Assembly: GCF_014648635.1 (NCBI RefSeq)
Contig: NZ_BMRM01000001.1
Location: 806,001-870,000 of the forward strand
From: Streptomyces cinerochromogenes
GTDB taxonomy: Bacteria; Actinomycetota; Actinomycetes; Streptomycetales; Streptomycetaceae
Reading direction: 5' to 3'
DNA length: 64,000 nucleotides
Part shown: positions 1 through 10,100 of the stretch, in pieces
How positions within the stretch are numbered: the stretch's first letter is position 1
How the letters are laid out: every line of letters begins with the position of its first letter
Program-made: the position numbers and the translations under genes
The notes under the pieces: model-generated
Told to the model about the DNA's origin: nothing
The model's database searches: none
The model's input: only the letters and a program-made list of their open reading frames with translations

Positions 1-92
1 GACAGGGCGACGGAGACGATGACGGCGAAGGTCATCGTCAGGTTGCGGCGGAGACCGACACCGATCTCCGACAGGACGAACTGGGCGCGCAT
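1..92 (-). CDS. ftsX: Cell division protein FtsX, N-terminal fragment
   Basis: Only the first 30 codons lie in the window; the gene runs off the left edge. The ATG reads inward from position 92 and encodes MRAQFVLSEIGVGLRRN followed by a hydrophobic stretch, the usual actinobacterial FtsX start with a short cytoplasmic segment before the first membrane helix. FtsX is the membrane partner of FtsE and transmits ATP-driven signals to peptidoglycan hydrolases. It follows ftsE by 42 bases on the same strand, so the two are probably one transcript. The identification rests on the N-terminus plus the invariant ftsE neighbour. Confidence 0.85.
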   Translation of the reverse strand, partial: MRAQFVLSEIGVGLRRNLTMTFAVIVSVAL

Positions 93-134
93 GGCGGGTT
101 CTTCAGGCCTTTCGGGAACTGGGTGCTGGTGCGG

Positions 135-824
135 TCAGTGCTGGTAGCCGTAGACGCCGCGGGCCTGGTCGCGGACGAGGCGGCCCTTCTCCAGCTCGAT
201 GACGCGCTTGCGCATCTGGTCCACGATGTTCTGGTCGTGCGTCGCCATGATGACGGTGGTGCCCGTGCGGTTGATGCGGTCGAGCAGCTTCATGATGCCG
301 ACGGAGGTCTGCGGGTCGAGGTTGCCGGTGGGCTCGTCGGCGATGAGCAGCTTCGGCCGGTTGACGAACGCGCGCGCGATGGCGACGCGCTGCTGCTCAC
401 CGCCGGACAGCTCGCCGGGCCTGCGGTCCTCCTTGCCGCCGAGCCCGACGAGGTCGAGCACCTGCGGTACGGACTTGCGGATCTCGCCGCGGGACTTGCC
501 GATGACCTCCTGCGCGAAGGCCACGTTCTCCGCGACCGTCTTGTTCGGCAGCAGCCGGAAGTCCTGGAAGACCGTGCCCAGCTGGCGTCGCATCTGCGGC
601 ACCTTCCAGTTGGACAGCCGGGCGAGGTCCTTGCCCAGCACGTGCACCTGGCCGTGGCTGCACCGCTCCTCGCGGAGGATGAGCCGCAGGAAGGTGGACT
701 TTCCGGAGCCGGAGGACCCCACGAGGAAGACGAACTCGCCCTTCTCCACCTCCAGGGAGACATCCCTGAGTGCGGGCCGGGTCTGCTTGGGGTAGACCTT
801 GGAGACGTTGTCGAATCGGATCAC
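135..824 (-). CDS. ftsE: Cell division ATP-binding protein FtsE
   Basis: A 229-residue ABC ATPase, the usual FtsE length. The GTG start at 824 gives [19 protein letters not shown]; the reading frame is open much further upstream, but that extension has no family resemblance and is not typical coding sequence. The Walker A motif GSSGSGKST is at residues 36-44, the signature LSGGE at about 139-143, and the Walker B/D-loop [12 protein letters not shown] at 159-170. With FtsX it forms the membrane complex that couples septal growth to cell-wall hydrolysis. ftsX follows after 42 bases. Confidence 0.95.
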   Translation of the reverse strand: MIRFDNVSKVYPKQTRPALRDVSLEVEKGEFVFLVGSSGSGKSTFLRLILREERCSHGQVHVLGKDLARLSNWKVPQMRRQLGTVFQDFRLLPNKTVAENVAFAQEVIGKSRGEIRKSVPQVLDLVGLGGKEDRRPGELSGGEQQRVAIARAFVNRPKLLIADEPTGNLDPQTSVGIMKLLDRINRTGTTVIMATHDQNIVDQMRKRVIELEKGRLVRDQARGVYGYQH

Positions 825-1087
825 GGATGCACCACGGGTCGCCGGGGGTAGATGAGCGTGACCATACGCGAACCGGGTGTGCAAGTGCAGTCGCGGGTTG
901 AGGTTGGGCAAGACTTGTACGTTTTTGTACCGGCCGCCGCTCCGGGCCCGTTCCCGGCAGGCCCCGCGCACGGTCCGCGGGAACCTGGCACAGTGGAAGG
1001 GAAACGAAGGAGCACGGGAACGCGGGGGAACGTTCTCGTCGCCGCGAACGTTGTACATGTGATGGCCGGTGCAAGGAGGGCGAGCGC
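825..1087. other. Divergent intergenic region, ftsE / small zinc-ribbon gene
   Basis: This 263-base region must hold the ftsE promoter (minus strand) and that of the 66-residue gene (plus strand). A direct TTGTAC pair is visible at about 914-929, of unknown meaning. An AAGGAGG ribosome binding site lies just before position 1088. I see no gene or convincing palindrome. Confidence 0.4.
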
Positions 1088-1288
1088 ATGACGTACGACC
1101 GGTTGGTGTGCGCGAACTGCGCGGCGCCCGTGAACGAGGGCCGGTGCCCGGTGTGCCGTGCCAACCGCGAGCGTCTGCAGCAGCAGGGCTTCCTCGGGGG
1201 CCTGAACGGGCTGAACCCGATGGCGTTGATCGCGCTGCTGGCGGTGCTGATCGCCGCGGTGGCGCTGCTGGCGCACCAGACCGTGTGA
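1088..1288 (+). CDS. Small zinc-ribbon membrane protein (66 aa)
   Basis: The ATG at 1088 is preceded by a strong AAGGAGG site. The protein has two CxxC pairs (C8/C11 and C20/C23), the pattern of a zinc ribbon, then a Gln/Gly/Asn-rich linker and one hydrophobic helix at about residues 45-62 that ends in HQTV. It is therefore probably a zinc-binding protein with a cytoplasmic head anchored by a single C-terminal helix. It is transcribed away from ftsE and ends before a strong terminator at 1321. I do not recognise a named function; similar tiny proteins occur in Streptomyces near ftsE. Confidence 0.75.
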   Translation: MTYDRLVCANCAAPVNEGRCPVCRANRERLQQQGFLGGLNGLNPMALIALLAVLIAAVALLAHQTV

Positions 1289-1320
1289 CCGGGTGAGAAA
1301 CCCCGTCCAAGCGTCGTAAA

Positions 1321-1347
1321 GGGCCCGGAGCGCCAAGCTCCGGGCCC
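1321..1347. terminator. Bidirectional terminator between convergent genes
   Basis: GGGCCCGGAGC and GCTCCGGGCCC form a perfect 11-base stem around a five-base loop, followed by TTC. It lies between the plus-strand zinc-ribbon gene and the minus-strand LAETG gene, so it probably stops both. Confidence 0.8.
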
Positions 1348-1391
1348 TTCGCCGTGCACTGTGCGTGCGCTGCGCGACCGTGTGGCTACGG

Positions 1392-2342
1392 TCAGGCGGC
1401 GGCGCCGCCCCGGCCGCTCACCAGACGCGGCAGGACACGGAAGCCGATACCGCCGGCGATCATGGTGGCCGCGCCGACGAGCAGGAACGCGGTCTGGCCG
1501 GCACCGGTCTCGGCGAGCTGCTTGCCGCCGCCCTGCGCCGAGTCGTCGGAACCGGTCGCGGTCAGCGCGGAGGAGCCTTCGGCCTGCGGCACGTTGTTGT
1601 TGCCGCCCTCGGGCCCGGTGTGGTTACCGCCGGTGCTGCCGGAGCCACCGTCGGTGGAGCCGCCGCCGATGCCGCCGGTGCTGCCGGTGTTGCCGGAGCT
1701 GCCGTCGGTGGAACCGCTGGTGCCGCTGTCGCCACCGGAGTTTCCGTTACCGCCGGAGTTTCCGTTACCGCCGGAGTTGCCGTTGCCACCGGAGTTGCCG
1801 TTACCACCGGAGTTGCCGTTACCACCGGAGTTGCCGTTACCACCGGAGTTGCCGTTACCACCGGTCGCGGCGTCGCCGCCCGTGGCCGCGTCACCGCCGG
1901 TCGCGGCGTCGCCACCGGTCGCGGCGTCACCGCCGGTCGCAGCGTCACCGCCGGTCGCAGCGTCACCACCGGTCGCGGCGTCACCGCCCGTGGCAGCGTC
2001 GCCACCGGTTGCAGCGTCACCGCCCGTGGCAGCGTCACCGCCGGTCGCAGCGTCACCACCCGTGGCCGCGTCGCCGCCCGTCGCGGCGTCGCCGCCGCTG
2101 GCAGCCGCGCCGCCCGAGCTGTCGGTACCGCCGTCGGTGCAGATACCGATCGGGCAAGGGTCGCCGCCGCCGTCGGTGTTGCCGCCGTCGGCGCCGACAC
2201 CGCTCACGCCGAGGCTGATCGGACCCGCCTGGACATCGAGGTCCAGGGCGGAAGCCGCGCCGGCCGCGGTCAGCGACGCACCGGCCGCGATCACGGCGCC
2301 GGCGGCTATCCGCGCGACCCGGATCCGCGTCTTCTTCGTCAT
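1392..2342 (-). CDS. Repeat-rich LAETG cell-wall-anchored surface protein
   Basis: The protein has 316 residues. A basic N-terminus and hydrophobic run form a Sec signal peptide, with a likely cut after ...AGAASA. A short mature head (about residues 34-80) holds two cysteines (PCPIGIC). Next come 13 GGDAAT repeats, 7 GGNGNS repeats and a Gly/Ser/Thr-rich stalk. The C-terminus is a sorting signal: LAETG at 276-280, a hydrophobic helix, then a basic tail. LAXTG is the motif of class E sortases in Streptomyces (established). I infer a covalently wall-linked protein that displays a small disulfide-containing head on a flexible stalk. The ATG at 2342 is preceded by a GGGGG ribosome-binding stretch. 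No sortase gene is in the window. The function is unknown. Confidence 0.8.
   Translation of the reverse strand: MTKKTRIRVARIAAGAVIAAGASLTAAGAASALDLDVQAGPISLGVSGVGADGGNTDGGGDPCPIGICTDGGTDSSGGAAASGGDAATGGDAATGGDAATGGDAATGGDAATGGDAATGGDAATGGDAATGGDAATGGDAATGGDAATGGDAATGGDAATGGNGNSGGNGNSGGNGNSGGNGNSGGNGNSGGNGNSGGNGNSGGDSGTSGSTDGSSGNTGSTGGIGGGSTDGGSGSTGGNHTGPEGGNNNVPQAEGSSALTATGSDDSAQGGGKQLAETGAGQTAFLLVGAATMIAGGIGFRVLPRLVSGRGGAAA
1732..1857. repeat. In-gene minisatellite, 7 x 18 bp (GGNGNS)
   Basis: Seven tandem 18-base units (type CCACCGGAGTTGCCGTTA on the plus strand) encode GGNGNS in the LAETG protein. Units 4-7 are identical, so recent slippage or unequal exchange is likely. Confidence 0.9.
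1858..2091. repeat. In-gene minisatellite, 13 x 18 bp (GGDAAT)
   Basis: Thirteen tandem 18-base units (type CCGCCGGTCGCAGCGTCA on the plus strand) encode GGDAAT. The units differ mostly at third codon positions, so the peptide repeat is held while the DNA drifts. This is an older array than the adjoining GGNGNS block. Confidence 0.9.
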
Positions 2343-2591
2343 ATGGTTGCTACCCCCAGTAGCTGTACGTCAATGAGGCTTCGCGTGGGGCGTGCCGTGA
2401 TCGACGGAGGCAGCTGGTGACGAAGAGCGTCAACTCGATCCCCCGGTTCACATGCGCCCCTCAAGCACGCATGCCGCGCCTCACCCTTCCCATTTTTCAA
2501 AGCAACGTCAAGGGCGTTGCGGGCGCAATGTCCGGTGGGGTGGCGTTTGCGGGGAGATGAAAGCTGTGAGTGTGATGTAAAACCCAGACAA
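2343..2591. other. Upstream region of the LAETG surface-protein gene
   Basis: A 249-base non-coding stretch between the LAETG gene and the prfB terminator. It includes relatively A+T-rich sequence (about 2490-2600), unusual for this genome, and should contain the LAETG-gene promoter. No element could be pinned down. Confidence 0.35.
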
Positions 2592-2626
2592 ATGACAACT
2601 GCCGCCCCTCGGGCGGCAGTTGTCAT
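2592..2626 (-). terminator. prfB terminator
   Basis: A perfect 16-base inverted repeat (ATGACAACTGCCGCCC and its complement) with a three-base loop lies just downstream of the prfB stop codon. It is a very stable hairpin and the obvious end of the kinase-prfB transcript. Confidence 0.85.
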
Positions 2627-2636
2627 GTCGACAAAG

Positions 2637-3743
2637 TTACTTCTCCTGCTGCTTGCGCCAGCGAATCCCGGCCTCCAGGAACCCGTCGATCTCGCCGTTG
2701 AACACGGCCTCCGGGTTGCCCACCTCGTGCTCGGTGCGCAGGTCCTTGACCATCTGGTAGGGGTGCAGCACGTAGGAACGCATCTGGTTGCCCCAGGAGT
2801 TGCCGCCGTCGCCCTTGAGGGCGTCCATCTTGGCCTGCTCCTCCTGCCGGCGCCGCTCCAGCAGCTTGGCCTGGAGGACGTTCATCGCGGTGGCCTTGTT
2901 CTGGATCTGCGACCGCTCGTTCTGGCAGGAGACCACGATGCCCGTGGGGAGGTGCGTGATGCGGACCGCGGAGTCGGTCGTGTTGACGCCCTGGCCGCCG
3001 GGGCCGGAGGACCGGTAGACGTCGATGCGCAGCTCGGACTCGTCGATCTCGACGTGGTCGGACTGCTCGACGACCGGGAGCACCTCGACGCCCGCGAAGG
3101 AGGTCTGCCGGCGGCCCTGGTTGTCGAAGGGCGAGATGCGCACGAGGCGGTGCGTGCCCTGCTCGACGGAGAGGGTGCCGTAGGCGTACGGCGAGTGCAC
3201 GGCGAAGGTGGTCGACTTGATGCCGGCCTCTTCGGCGTACGACGTCTCGATCAGCTCCGTCTTGTAGCCGCGCTGCTCGGCCCAGCGCAGGTACATGCGC
3301 TGGAGCTTCTCGGCGAAGTCGGCGGCGTCGACGCCACCGGCCTCGGCGCGGATGTTGACGAGCGCCTCACGGGCGTCGTACTCGCCGGACAGGAGGGTAC
3401 GGACCTCCATCTCGTCCAGCGCCTTGCGTACGGCGGCCAGCTCGGACTCGGCCTCGGCGCGGGTGTCCGGGTCGTCCTCCTCCTCGGCCATCTCGAAGAG
3501 GACCGCCAGGTCGTCGATCCTCCCGCGCAGCGTCTCCGCCTTCCTGACCTCGGCCTGGAGGTGGGAGAGCTTGCTGGTGATCTTCTGTGCCTCGTCCGGG
3601 TTGTCCCACAGGGACGGGGCCGCCGCCTGCTCCTCAAGCACGGCGATATCTGCCCTCATCTTGTCGAGGTCCAGGACGGCCTCGATCGACTCCATGGTCG
3701 AGGAGAGGGACTTCAGCTCTTCGGATACATCGACGACTGCCAC
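2637..3743 (-). CDS. prfB: Peptide chain release factor 2
   Basis: The protein has 368 residues, full length for RF2, and reads UGA and UAA stop codons on the ribosome. The stop-recognition tripeptide SPF is at 204-206 and the catalytic GGQ at 249-251 ([16 protein letters not shown]). The GTG start at 3743 gives [11 protein letters not shown]. There is no in-frame stop near codon 25, so the autoregulatory +1 frameshift of Escherichia coli prfB is absent. The gene lies 62 bases after the pkaB-like kinase gene on the same strand, so it may share a transcript with the kinases. A strong hairpin follows. Confidence 0.97.
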   Translation of the reverse strand: MAVVDVSEELKSLSSTMESIEAVLDLDKMRADIAVLEEQAAAPSLWDNPDEAQKITSKLSHLQAEVRKAETLRGRIDDLAVLFEMAEEEDDPDTRAEAESELAAVRKALDEMEVRTLLSGEYDAREALVNIRAEAGGVDAADFAEKLQRMYLRWAEQRGYKTELIETSYAEEAGIKSTTFAVHSPYAYGTLSVEQGTHRLVRISPFDNQGRRQTSFAGVEVLPVVEQSDHVEIDESELRIDVYRSSGPGGQGVNTTDSAVRITHLPTGIVVSCQNERSQIQNKATAMNVLQAKLLERRRQEEQAKMDALKGDGGNSWGNQMRSYVLHPYQMVKDLRTEHEVGNPEAVFNGEIDGFLEAGIRWRKQQEK

Positions 3744-3805
3744 GCCTTCCAGCGTAACGGCTCCGCCGAGCGGCGGGGGCCGGGCTGCACCCGGCACCTG
3801 CCGGG

Positions 3806-5032
3806 TCAGGGGGCCGACGTGCTGTGCGACGGCCGGGGCGGCTCGGAGTCGCCGTCGGCGGACGCCCACCACGCGCCGACACCCACGACAGCCGCCAGCA
3901 CCACCCCGGCCACTGCCAGCGTCACCCGGCGCCTGCGCACCGCGGCCCGGTGGCGGGCCGAGCCCGGACGGGGCGCGCCGGCGGCGCGGGGCGCGCGTGC
4001 CGTCCCGTGGGCTCCGCCGGCCAGCTCGTCCGGCGCCGGGACCCGCATCGACGTGTGCGTGTCGCGGTTGGAGTCCGGCTTGGCGCCGGGGACCAGCGAG
4101 ACCGCGCCCCGGCGTCGTACCGGCTCGCCCCCGGAGGGGGCCGACGGCGCCGGTTCCTCGGGGTCGTCCTCGGCGAGGCCCGGGTCGTCGACGTCCAGCG
4201 GCGGCATCCCGGCCAGCATGGGCAGCTGCTCGCGCAGCCGCGCCGCCAGCTCCGAGGCGCGCAGCCGGGACGCGGGGGCCTTGGCCAGGCACTGCACCAG
4301 CAGCTGCCACAGCTCCTCGGGGATGCCGGGCAGCGGTACGACGGTCTCGGTCACGTGCCGTCGCAGCACCGCGCCGGGGTGCCCGCCGCCGAAGGGGGTG
4401 AAGCCGGCCAGCAGCTCGTACAGGACCGTCGCGAGGGCGTAGATGTCCACGGCGGCCCGGGGCGGCAGGCCCTCGACGATCTCGGGGGCCAGGTAGTCCG
4501 GTGTGCCGATGATCTTCGTGGCCCGGGTGCGCTTCGGGGAGTCGATCAGCTTGGCCACCCCGAAGTCCGTCAGCAGCGCCGGGTGGGCGCCGCCCGGCCC
4601 GAGCGGGCCCTGCATGTCGAGCAGGACGTTCTCCGGCTTGACGTCCCGGTGGACGACCCCGGCCGCGTGGGCCGCGGCCAGCGCGTCGGCGACGTCGGCG
4701 ACGATCGCCACGGCCGCCTCGGGGGCGAGCCGCCGCTCCCGCTCCAGCCGGGTGCGCAGGTCGGTGCCGCGCACGAGGTCCATGACCAGCGCCAGGTCGT
4801 TGCCGTCCACCACCAGGTCGCGGACGGTGACGATGTGCGGGTGCTCCAGGCCGAGCAGCGCGGTGCGCTCCTGCACGAAGCGTCCGACGAGCTCCTGGTC
4901 GGAGGCGAGGTCCTCACGCAGCAGCTTGATGGCGACGGGGCCGTCCGGTCCCTCGCCGAGCCACACCGTGCCGGCGCTCCCCCGCCCCAGGATCTGGTTC
5001 GCGGTGTACCGGCTGCCGATCTTCCGTGCCAA
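3806..5032 (-). CDS. pkaB: Membrane-anchored Ser/Thr protein kinase (PkaB type)
   Basis: The protein has 408 residues. Its kinase domain occupies about residues 5-270: glycine loop LGRGSAG at 15-21, catalytic lysine K36 (VAIKLL), HRD at 128-130, DFG beginning at D156. All catalytic residues are present. A charged Pro/Ala-rich linker follows, then a single membrane helix at about 370-389 and a 19-residue outer tail with no recognisable sensor domain. The start is TTG at 5032, supported by an AGGAG site six bases upstream. Place and size fit PkaB of S. coelicolor, which sits between prfB and pkaA; the gene name is from synteny. It lies 111 bases after the larger kinase gene. Confidence 0.88.
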   Translation of the reverse strand: MARKIGSRYTANQILGRGSAGTVWLGEGPDGPVAIKLLREDLASDQELVGRFVQERTALLGLEHPHIVTVRDLVVDGNDLALVMDLVRGTDLRTRLERERRLAPEAAVAIVADVADALAAAHAAGVVHRDVKPENVLLDMQGPLGPGGAHPALLTDFGVAKLIDSPKRTRATKIIGTPDYLAPEIVEGLPPRAAVDIYALATVLYELLAGFTPFGGGHPGAVLRRHVTETVVPLPGIPEELWQLLVQCLAKAPASRLRASELAARLREQLPMLAGMPPLDVDDPGLAEDDPEEPAPSAPSGGEPVRRRGAVSLVPGAKPDSNRDTHTSMRVPAPDELAGGAHGTARAPRAAGAPRPGSARHRAAVRRRRVTLAVAGVVLAAVVGVGAWWASADGDSEPPRPSHSTSAP

Positions 5033-5143
5033 GACTGCTCCTACAGACGCGTGTTGTCGCCAAAACTACGCGTCCGAGGAGCCAACCTTCACCGCGGAGA
5101 CGGAAATCACCCGGCAGATGTCGACAAATCCCTAAACCAGCGA

Positions 5144-6859
5144 TCAGTTTCCGCTGCCCGAGGAGCCGCCGAGATCCTTGATCCAGCCGCCGACCTTGCC
5201 GACCCAGTCGCTCATCTGGTCCCAGTAGCCCTTGCCCGTGCCGATCCAGTCCTGGAGCGGGGTCAGCTCCCAGATCAGCCAGCTCGCCACGATCAGGATG
5301 ACGATCGTGAACAGGCAGCCCTTCAGACAGCCCAGCCCGGGGATCTTCATCGGGTTGGCGCTGCGCTGCCGCGGCGCCCGCGGCTCGGGGGCGGGCCGCT
5401 CGGACCGCGGCGGCCGCTGGGGCTGCTGCGGCGGGGCGTACTGCTGGGGCTGCTGCTGCGGATAGCCGTAGCCGGGGGCCTGCGGCGCCCGCTGCCGGCC
5501 GCGCGGCTGCGGCTGCTGCGGGCGGGCCTGCGGGGCCGGGCGCGGCTGCTGCTGGGGCCGGGCCACCTGCCGCTGGGGGCGGCGGCGCAGCGGGTCCTCG
5601 TCCGGGTCCAGGTACTGGATCTGCGTCTGGTCGTTGCGGTCGCGGGCGGCCCGCAGCTGCGTCTGCCACGGGTGCGGCTGCTCGGGCGGCTGCTGCCCCT
5701 GCTGGCCCTGCTGCCCGTACTGCCCCTGCTGACCCTGCGGGACCGGCGGCAGGACGGCCGTCGGGTCCGCCGCGCCCGTGTTCGGCAGGACGGCGGTGGG
5801 GTCGGCGGCACCGGCCGGGCCGCCGGTGTGCGGCAGCACGCTGGTCGCCGCGTTGGGGTCGTGCTGGCCGTACGCCCCCTGCGGCGCGTTCGTCGGCAGT
5901 ACCTGGGTGGGGTCGGCGGCGCCGGGCACCCCCGGGACGGCGGCCGGGGCCGGGTCGGGGGCGAGCAGCGCGCCGACGCCCTCGGCGGCGGCGATCTGCG
6001 CGGCGTTCGCGTGCACCCCGACGCCCTCGGCGACCACCCGCAGGGCCCGCGCCAGGTTCTCGGCGCTCGGCCGTTCGTCCGGGTTCTTGCGCAGGCAGCG
6101 CTCTATGACCGTCCACAGCGGGTCCGGGACGGTGGAGGGGCGGCGCGGCTCGGCGCTCAGGTGCTGGTGCAGGACCTCCAGCGCGGTGCCGCCGCCGAAC
6201 GGCGGGCGGCCGGTGACCAGTTCGTACAGCAGGATGCCGGCGCCGTAGATGTCGACGGCGGAGGTCTGCGGGCGGCCCTCGGCGGACTCCGGGGCGACGT
6301 ACGCGGGCGTGCCGACGAACTCGTGGGTGCGGGTCAGGCCCGGGGAGTCGGCGAGGCGGGCGATGCCGAAGTCGGTCAGCATCGGGTGCATCTGGCCGTC
6401 GCCCTGCTGGAGCAGCACGTTGGCGGGCTTCAGGTCGCGGTGGACGACGCCGTCGGCGTGGCTCGCGGCGAGCGCGTCGGCGATCTGGGCGGTCAGCAGG
6501 GCCGCGGCGACGGGCGTGAAGGGGCCGTTCTCGCGCAGGTAGCGGTGCAGGTCGGGGCCCTCGACGAGGTCCATGACCAGGGCCAGCAGATCGCCCTCGA
6601 CGACCAGGTCGCGGACCCGGACGATGTTGGGGTGGGTGAGCCGGAGCAGCACGGACCGCTCGCGCAGGAAGCGCATCACGATGTCCGGGTCGCTCGCCAG
6701 CTCCTCCTTCAGGACCTTGATCGCGACCGTCTCTCCCGGCTGTCCGGGCACGGCCGCCTCGGCACCCGCGGTCTCCCTCTGGCGGGCACGCCAGACGGTG
6801 CCTGTGGCGCCGCGTCCGAGCGGCTCCTCAAGCAGGTACTTGCTGCCGACTGGCCGCAC
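5144..6859 (-). CDS. pkaA: Membrane-anchored Ser/Thr protein kinase (PkaA type)
   Basis: The protein has 571 residues. The kinase domain has LGRGATG at 14-20, K48, HRD at 140-142, DFG at 163-165 and APE at 189-191. A ~15-residue Ala/Gly-rich insert sits between the glycine loop and K48. Residues 330-505 are a Gln/Pro-rich, low-complexity linker. One helix at about 512-531 is followed by a Trp-rich amphipathic tail of 39 residues, probably outside the membrane. The GTG start at 6859 has GGGAG upstream. It is the first gene of a likely kinase-kinase-prfB unit, divergent from an FHA-domain protein whose phosphothreonine-binding domain could read its output. Confidence 0.88.
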   Translation of the reverse strand: MRPVGSKYLLEEPLGRGATGTVWRARQRETAGAEAAVPGQPGETVAIKVLKEELASDPDIVMRFLRERSVLLRLTHPNIVRVRDLVVEGDLLALVMDLVEGPDLHRYLRENGPFTPVAAALLTAQIADALAASHADGVVHRDLKPANVLLQQGDGQMHPMLTDFGIARLADSPGLTRTHEFVGTPAYVAPESAEGRPQTSAVDIYGAGILLYELVTGRPPFGGGTALEVLHQHLSAEPRRPSTVPDPLWTVIERCLRKNPDERPSAENLARALRVVAEGVGVHANAAQIAAAEGVGALLAPDPAPAAVPGVPGAADPTQVLPTNAPQGAYGQHDPNAATSVLPHTGGPAGAADPTAVLPNTGAADPTAVLPPVPQGQQGQYGQQGQQGQQPPEQPHPWQTQLRAARDRNDQTQIQYLDPDEDPLRRRPQRQVARPQQQPRPAPQARPQQPQPRGRQRAPQAPGYGYPQQQPQQYAPPQQPQRPPRSERPAPEPRAPRQRSANPMKIPGLGCLKGCLFTIVILIVASWLIWELTPLQDWIGTGKGYWDQMSDWVGKVGGWIKDLGGSSGSGN

Positions 6860-7165
6860 GTCACGCGCTCCCTGCTGGTCGCTGTTGCTTGTCTGCCTGC
6901 ATTCCGTTTGTTCCGACCCACTGTAGTGCCGCCCCTCGCGGCGTCAGGTGCTCGACGGGAAGACGCACGGCCCGGTCCGCTGGTTGCCGGCAGCGGACGT
7001 GACCGATCTCAACTGATCGCCGGCGTCCGCTTGGTCAGGCACTTTTGGGGGCAGAGCCGACCAATCAAGATCACTTGTTACCGGGTTCGGGGCGCGCTGT
7101 CGGTGGCAGGTGCGAGGATGCCTTCCAGTACTGGTACTTGCCGACGTGCTCGTGTTGGGGTGGGG
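6860..7165. other. Divergent promoter region, pkaA / FHA-FtsK gene
   Basis: This 306-base non-coding region separates two genes that point away from each other. It holds the candidate pkaA promoter listed separately. The 7040-7090 stretch is relatively A+T-rich and probably contains the promoter of the FHA gene, but no confident -35/-10 pair is visible. Confidence 0.45.
6920..6947 (-). promoter_or_regulatory. Candidate pkaA promoter
   Basis: Read on the minus strand, CTGACG (6947-6942) and TACAGT (6925-6920) are 16 bases apart, close to the vegetative consensus TTGAC / TAnnnT. It lies about 60 bases upstream of the GTG start. Found by eye only. Confidence 0.35.
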
Positions 7166-10100
7166 ATGCAGATCCGGCTGACCGTCGTGGACCCGCTCGG
7201 TCCGGCACCGCAGCGGGGTCGCGCCACGAGCCGCGACGTTCTGGTCACGGCACCGGCGGGCACGGAGCTGGCCGCGGTCGCGTCGGCGCTGGCCGGGGCG
7301 GTCACCGGCGAGGGCGGCGCGGGACGGGAGGCCGGCGGCGCGTCCGTGGTGCTGTACGCGGGCACCGAGCGGCTCGACCCCCGGCGCAGCACACTCGGCG
7401 AGCCCCCGCTGGTCGACGGCGCGGTGCTCTCGCTGGGCGCCCCCGCCGCCCCGGAGCCGCACCCCGAGCTGGACGACGCGCCGACCCGGCTGCACGTGGT
7501 CGCCGGCCCCGACGCGGGCGGGGTCCACCTGCTGCACGGCGGCCGGATCACCGTCGGCCGGTCCGTCGACGCCGACGTCCCCCTGGACGACCCCGACGTC
7601 TCCCGGCTGCACTGCGCGGTCACCGTCGGCACGGACGGCCGCGTCTCGGTCACCGACCTCGGCTCCACGAACGGCACGACCCTGGACGGCGTGCGGGTGA
7701 CGGACCGGCCGGTCCGGGTCCCCGCCGGGAGCCTGCTGCGGATCGGCGAGTCCGCGCTGCGGGTCACTCCGGCCGGCGGCCCCGGGATACGGGTGCGGAC
7801 GGTGGCCGACGGGGAGGGATGCGTCCGGGTCGCCGTGGGCGGGGAGGGTTCCGCTTTCCCCTCCGGACCGGCCGGGCCGCAGGCGCCGGCCGGTGCGGGC
7901 GGTCCGGGCGGTCCGGAGCAGGGGCCGGGCCCGGCGGCCGGGACGGTGTCCGGCCGCGACGGACGTCCCGGCGCGGGCACAGCGCCCTCCGGGGCCGCCG
8001 GCCCCGACGGGGTGCAGCACGCCTACGACGCCCATGGGTCCGCCGGCTGGAGCGCGGGGGCGCAGGAGCACCGGCGGGGCCCCTCGGCCGTGGTGCCCGG
8101 GCAGGGTGGGGCGCCGCGCGTGGAGAGCCGGGGCGGCGCTCCCGGTCCGGCGGCCGGCGGGGACACCCACGCGGGGCGCTTCGGCGTCGGCGGTCCGGAC
8201 GGGCTGCCGGGAGCCGCCGCGTACGGCAGCGGGGACACCCGGGCGTACGGACGCGAGGACACCCCGCGCGCGAACACCTCCCTCGAGGACGCCCCCTTCG
8301 ACGACGGGAACCCCAGGGGCAGCGCGCCCAGGGGCGCCGACTCCGCGCAGGGCGCCCGGCGGCGCGGGCTCGGCGCCTGGGCGCGCCGGCTGGCCGGCGG
8401 GCGCGGGGAGCAGCAGGCCGGCCCCGAGGCGTACGCCGGCACGGCCGCCGGCGCGCCCCACGCCCCGGCGTCCGGTGCCCCGCGGCGCCCGGAGACCTGG
8501 CCGGACCCGGCCGCACTGCTGCTGACCGCGCTGGGCCCCGGGCCCCGGCTGTGGGAGCGCGGGCCCGGACACCCCGAGGCGCTGACCGTGCGGCTCGGCA
8601 CGGCCGACCGGAGCACCCCGGACGGCTCGGGCCTGCTGCCCGCGGTCCCGGTGACCGCCGCGCTGCGCGAGGCGTGCGCGCTGGGCCTGGCCGGCCCGCG
8701 CCCCCGGCTGTCCGGGCTGGCCCGCGCGGTGCTGGCCCAGCTCGCCGCGCTGCACTCGCCCGACCTGCTGGAGATCGTGCTGATCAGCGCGGACCACTCG
8801 CGGCCGGTGGCGGACCGCACGGCCGAGTGGGCCTGGCTGGGCTGGCTGCCGCACGTCCGGCCGGGCCACGGCCAGGACTGCCGGCTGCTGCTGGCCTACG
8901 ACCGCGAGCAGGCGGCGGCCCGCACGGAGGAGCTGCTCCGCCGGCTGGAGGACCACGCGGCGACGGGCCGCACGACGGCCCACCCCGCCCGCCCCCGGGA
9001 CACGGCCCCGGCGGCCCCCGCAGCCCCGGCCGGCCCGGCGGCCACCGCGGCGGCGACCGGCCCCCGGCCCCCCGCCGGCACCCTCCACGGCACCGCCCCC
9101 CACTCCCCCGACGCCGCCGCCGAGGCGGGTGCCCGCCGCCCCTCCTGGGCCAAGGACGACACCGGCGCCCTTGGGTTCGCGGGGCCGTACACCGTGGTCG
9201 TCGTGGATGGTGATCCCGGGGGCGCCGCGCTGCGGGAGGGGCTCGCGCGGCTGGCCGTGGCCGGGCCGCGGGCCGGGATCCACGTGGTGTGTCTCGCCGA
9301 GACGGAGACCGCCTCGCCGGCCTCCCCGGTGACGCGCACGTACGAGGCCGCGTGCGCGGTGACGCCGACGTTCCGGCACTGCGGTGCCGTGGCCCTGCTC
9401 AGCGGGGACGTCGCCGCCACGATCCAGTTGCTGCGGGTCGCCCCGGGGGGTCCCGTCGGCCCCGGTGCGCTCGCCACGGTCGACGCCGTCTCCGCCGCCT
9501 GGGCGGAGCGGTTCGCGCGGGCGCTGGCGCCGCTGCGCCCCGACGGCCCGGCCGGCGAGCACCACGCGCGCGTGGCGACACCGCTGCCCCGCTCGGCACG
9601 GCTGCTGGACGAGCTGGGACTGGCCCGGGCCACCCCGGCGTCGCTGATGGCGCGCTGGGCGGACGCGGCGGACGACACCGAGTCGCCGGGCGGGCGGGCC
9701 CGGGCGGTGCTCGGCGCCGGTCCGCGCGGCCCGGTCACCGTGGACCTCGTGGCCGACGGGCCGCACCTGCTGATCGAGGGCCCGGCCGGCAGCGGCCGTA
9801 CCGAGCTGCTGCGGACCGTGGTCGCCTCGCTGGCCGCCGCCGAGCGGCCGGACCGGCTGGCCGTGGTGCTGCTCGACGGCCGGGACGGGATCGGCGCGGG
9901 CGCCGGACGCGGTGAGGGCCTGCGCGTGTGCACCGACATACCCCATGTCACCACGCACCTGATCGCCAACGATCCCGTGCGGATGCGGGAGTTCGCCCAG
10001 TCGCTGGCCGCCGAGCTGAAGCGCCGGGCGGAGCTGCTGGGCCGGACGGACTTCGCCCGGTGGCACGCCGGGCAGGCGGTGGCCGGCCGGATGGTCGCCC

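Noticed and set aside
1732..2091. CRISPR-like or rho-independent repeat array
   Set aside because: The repeats are contiguous 18-base coding units without spacers, in frame with a secreted protein.
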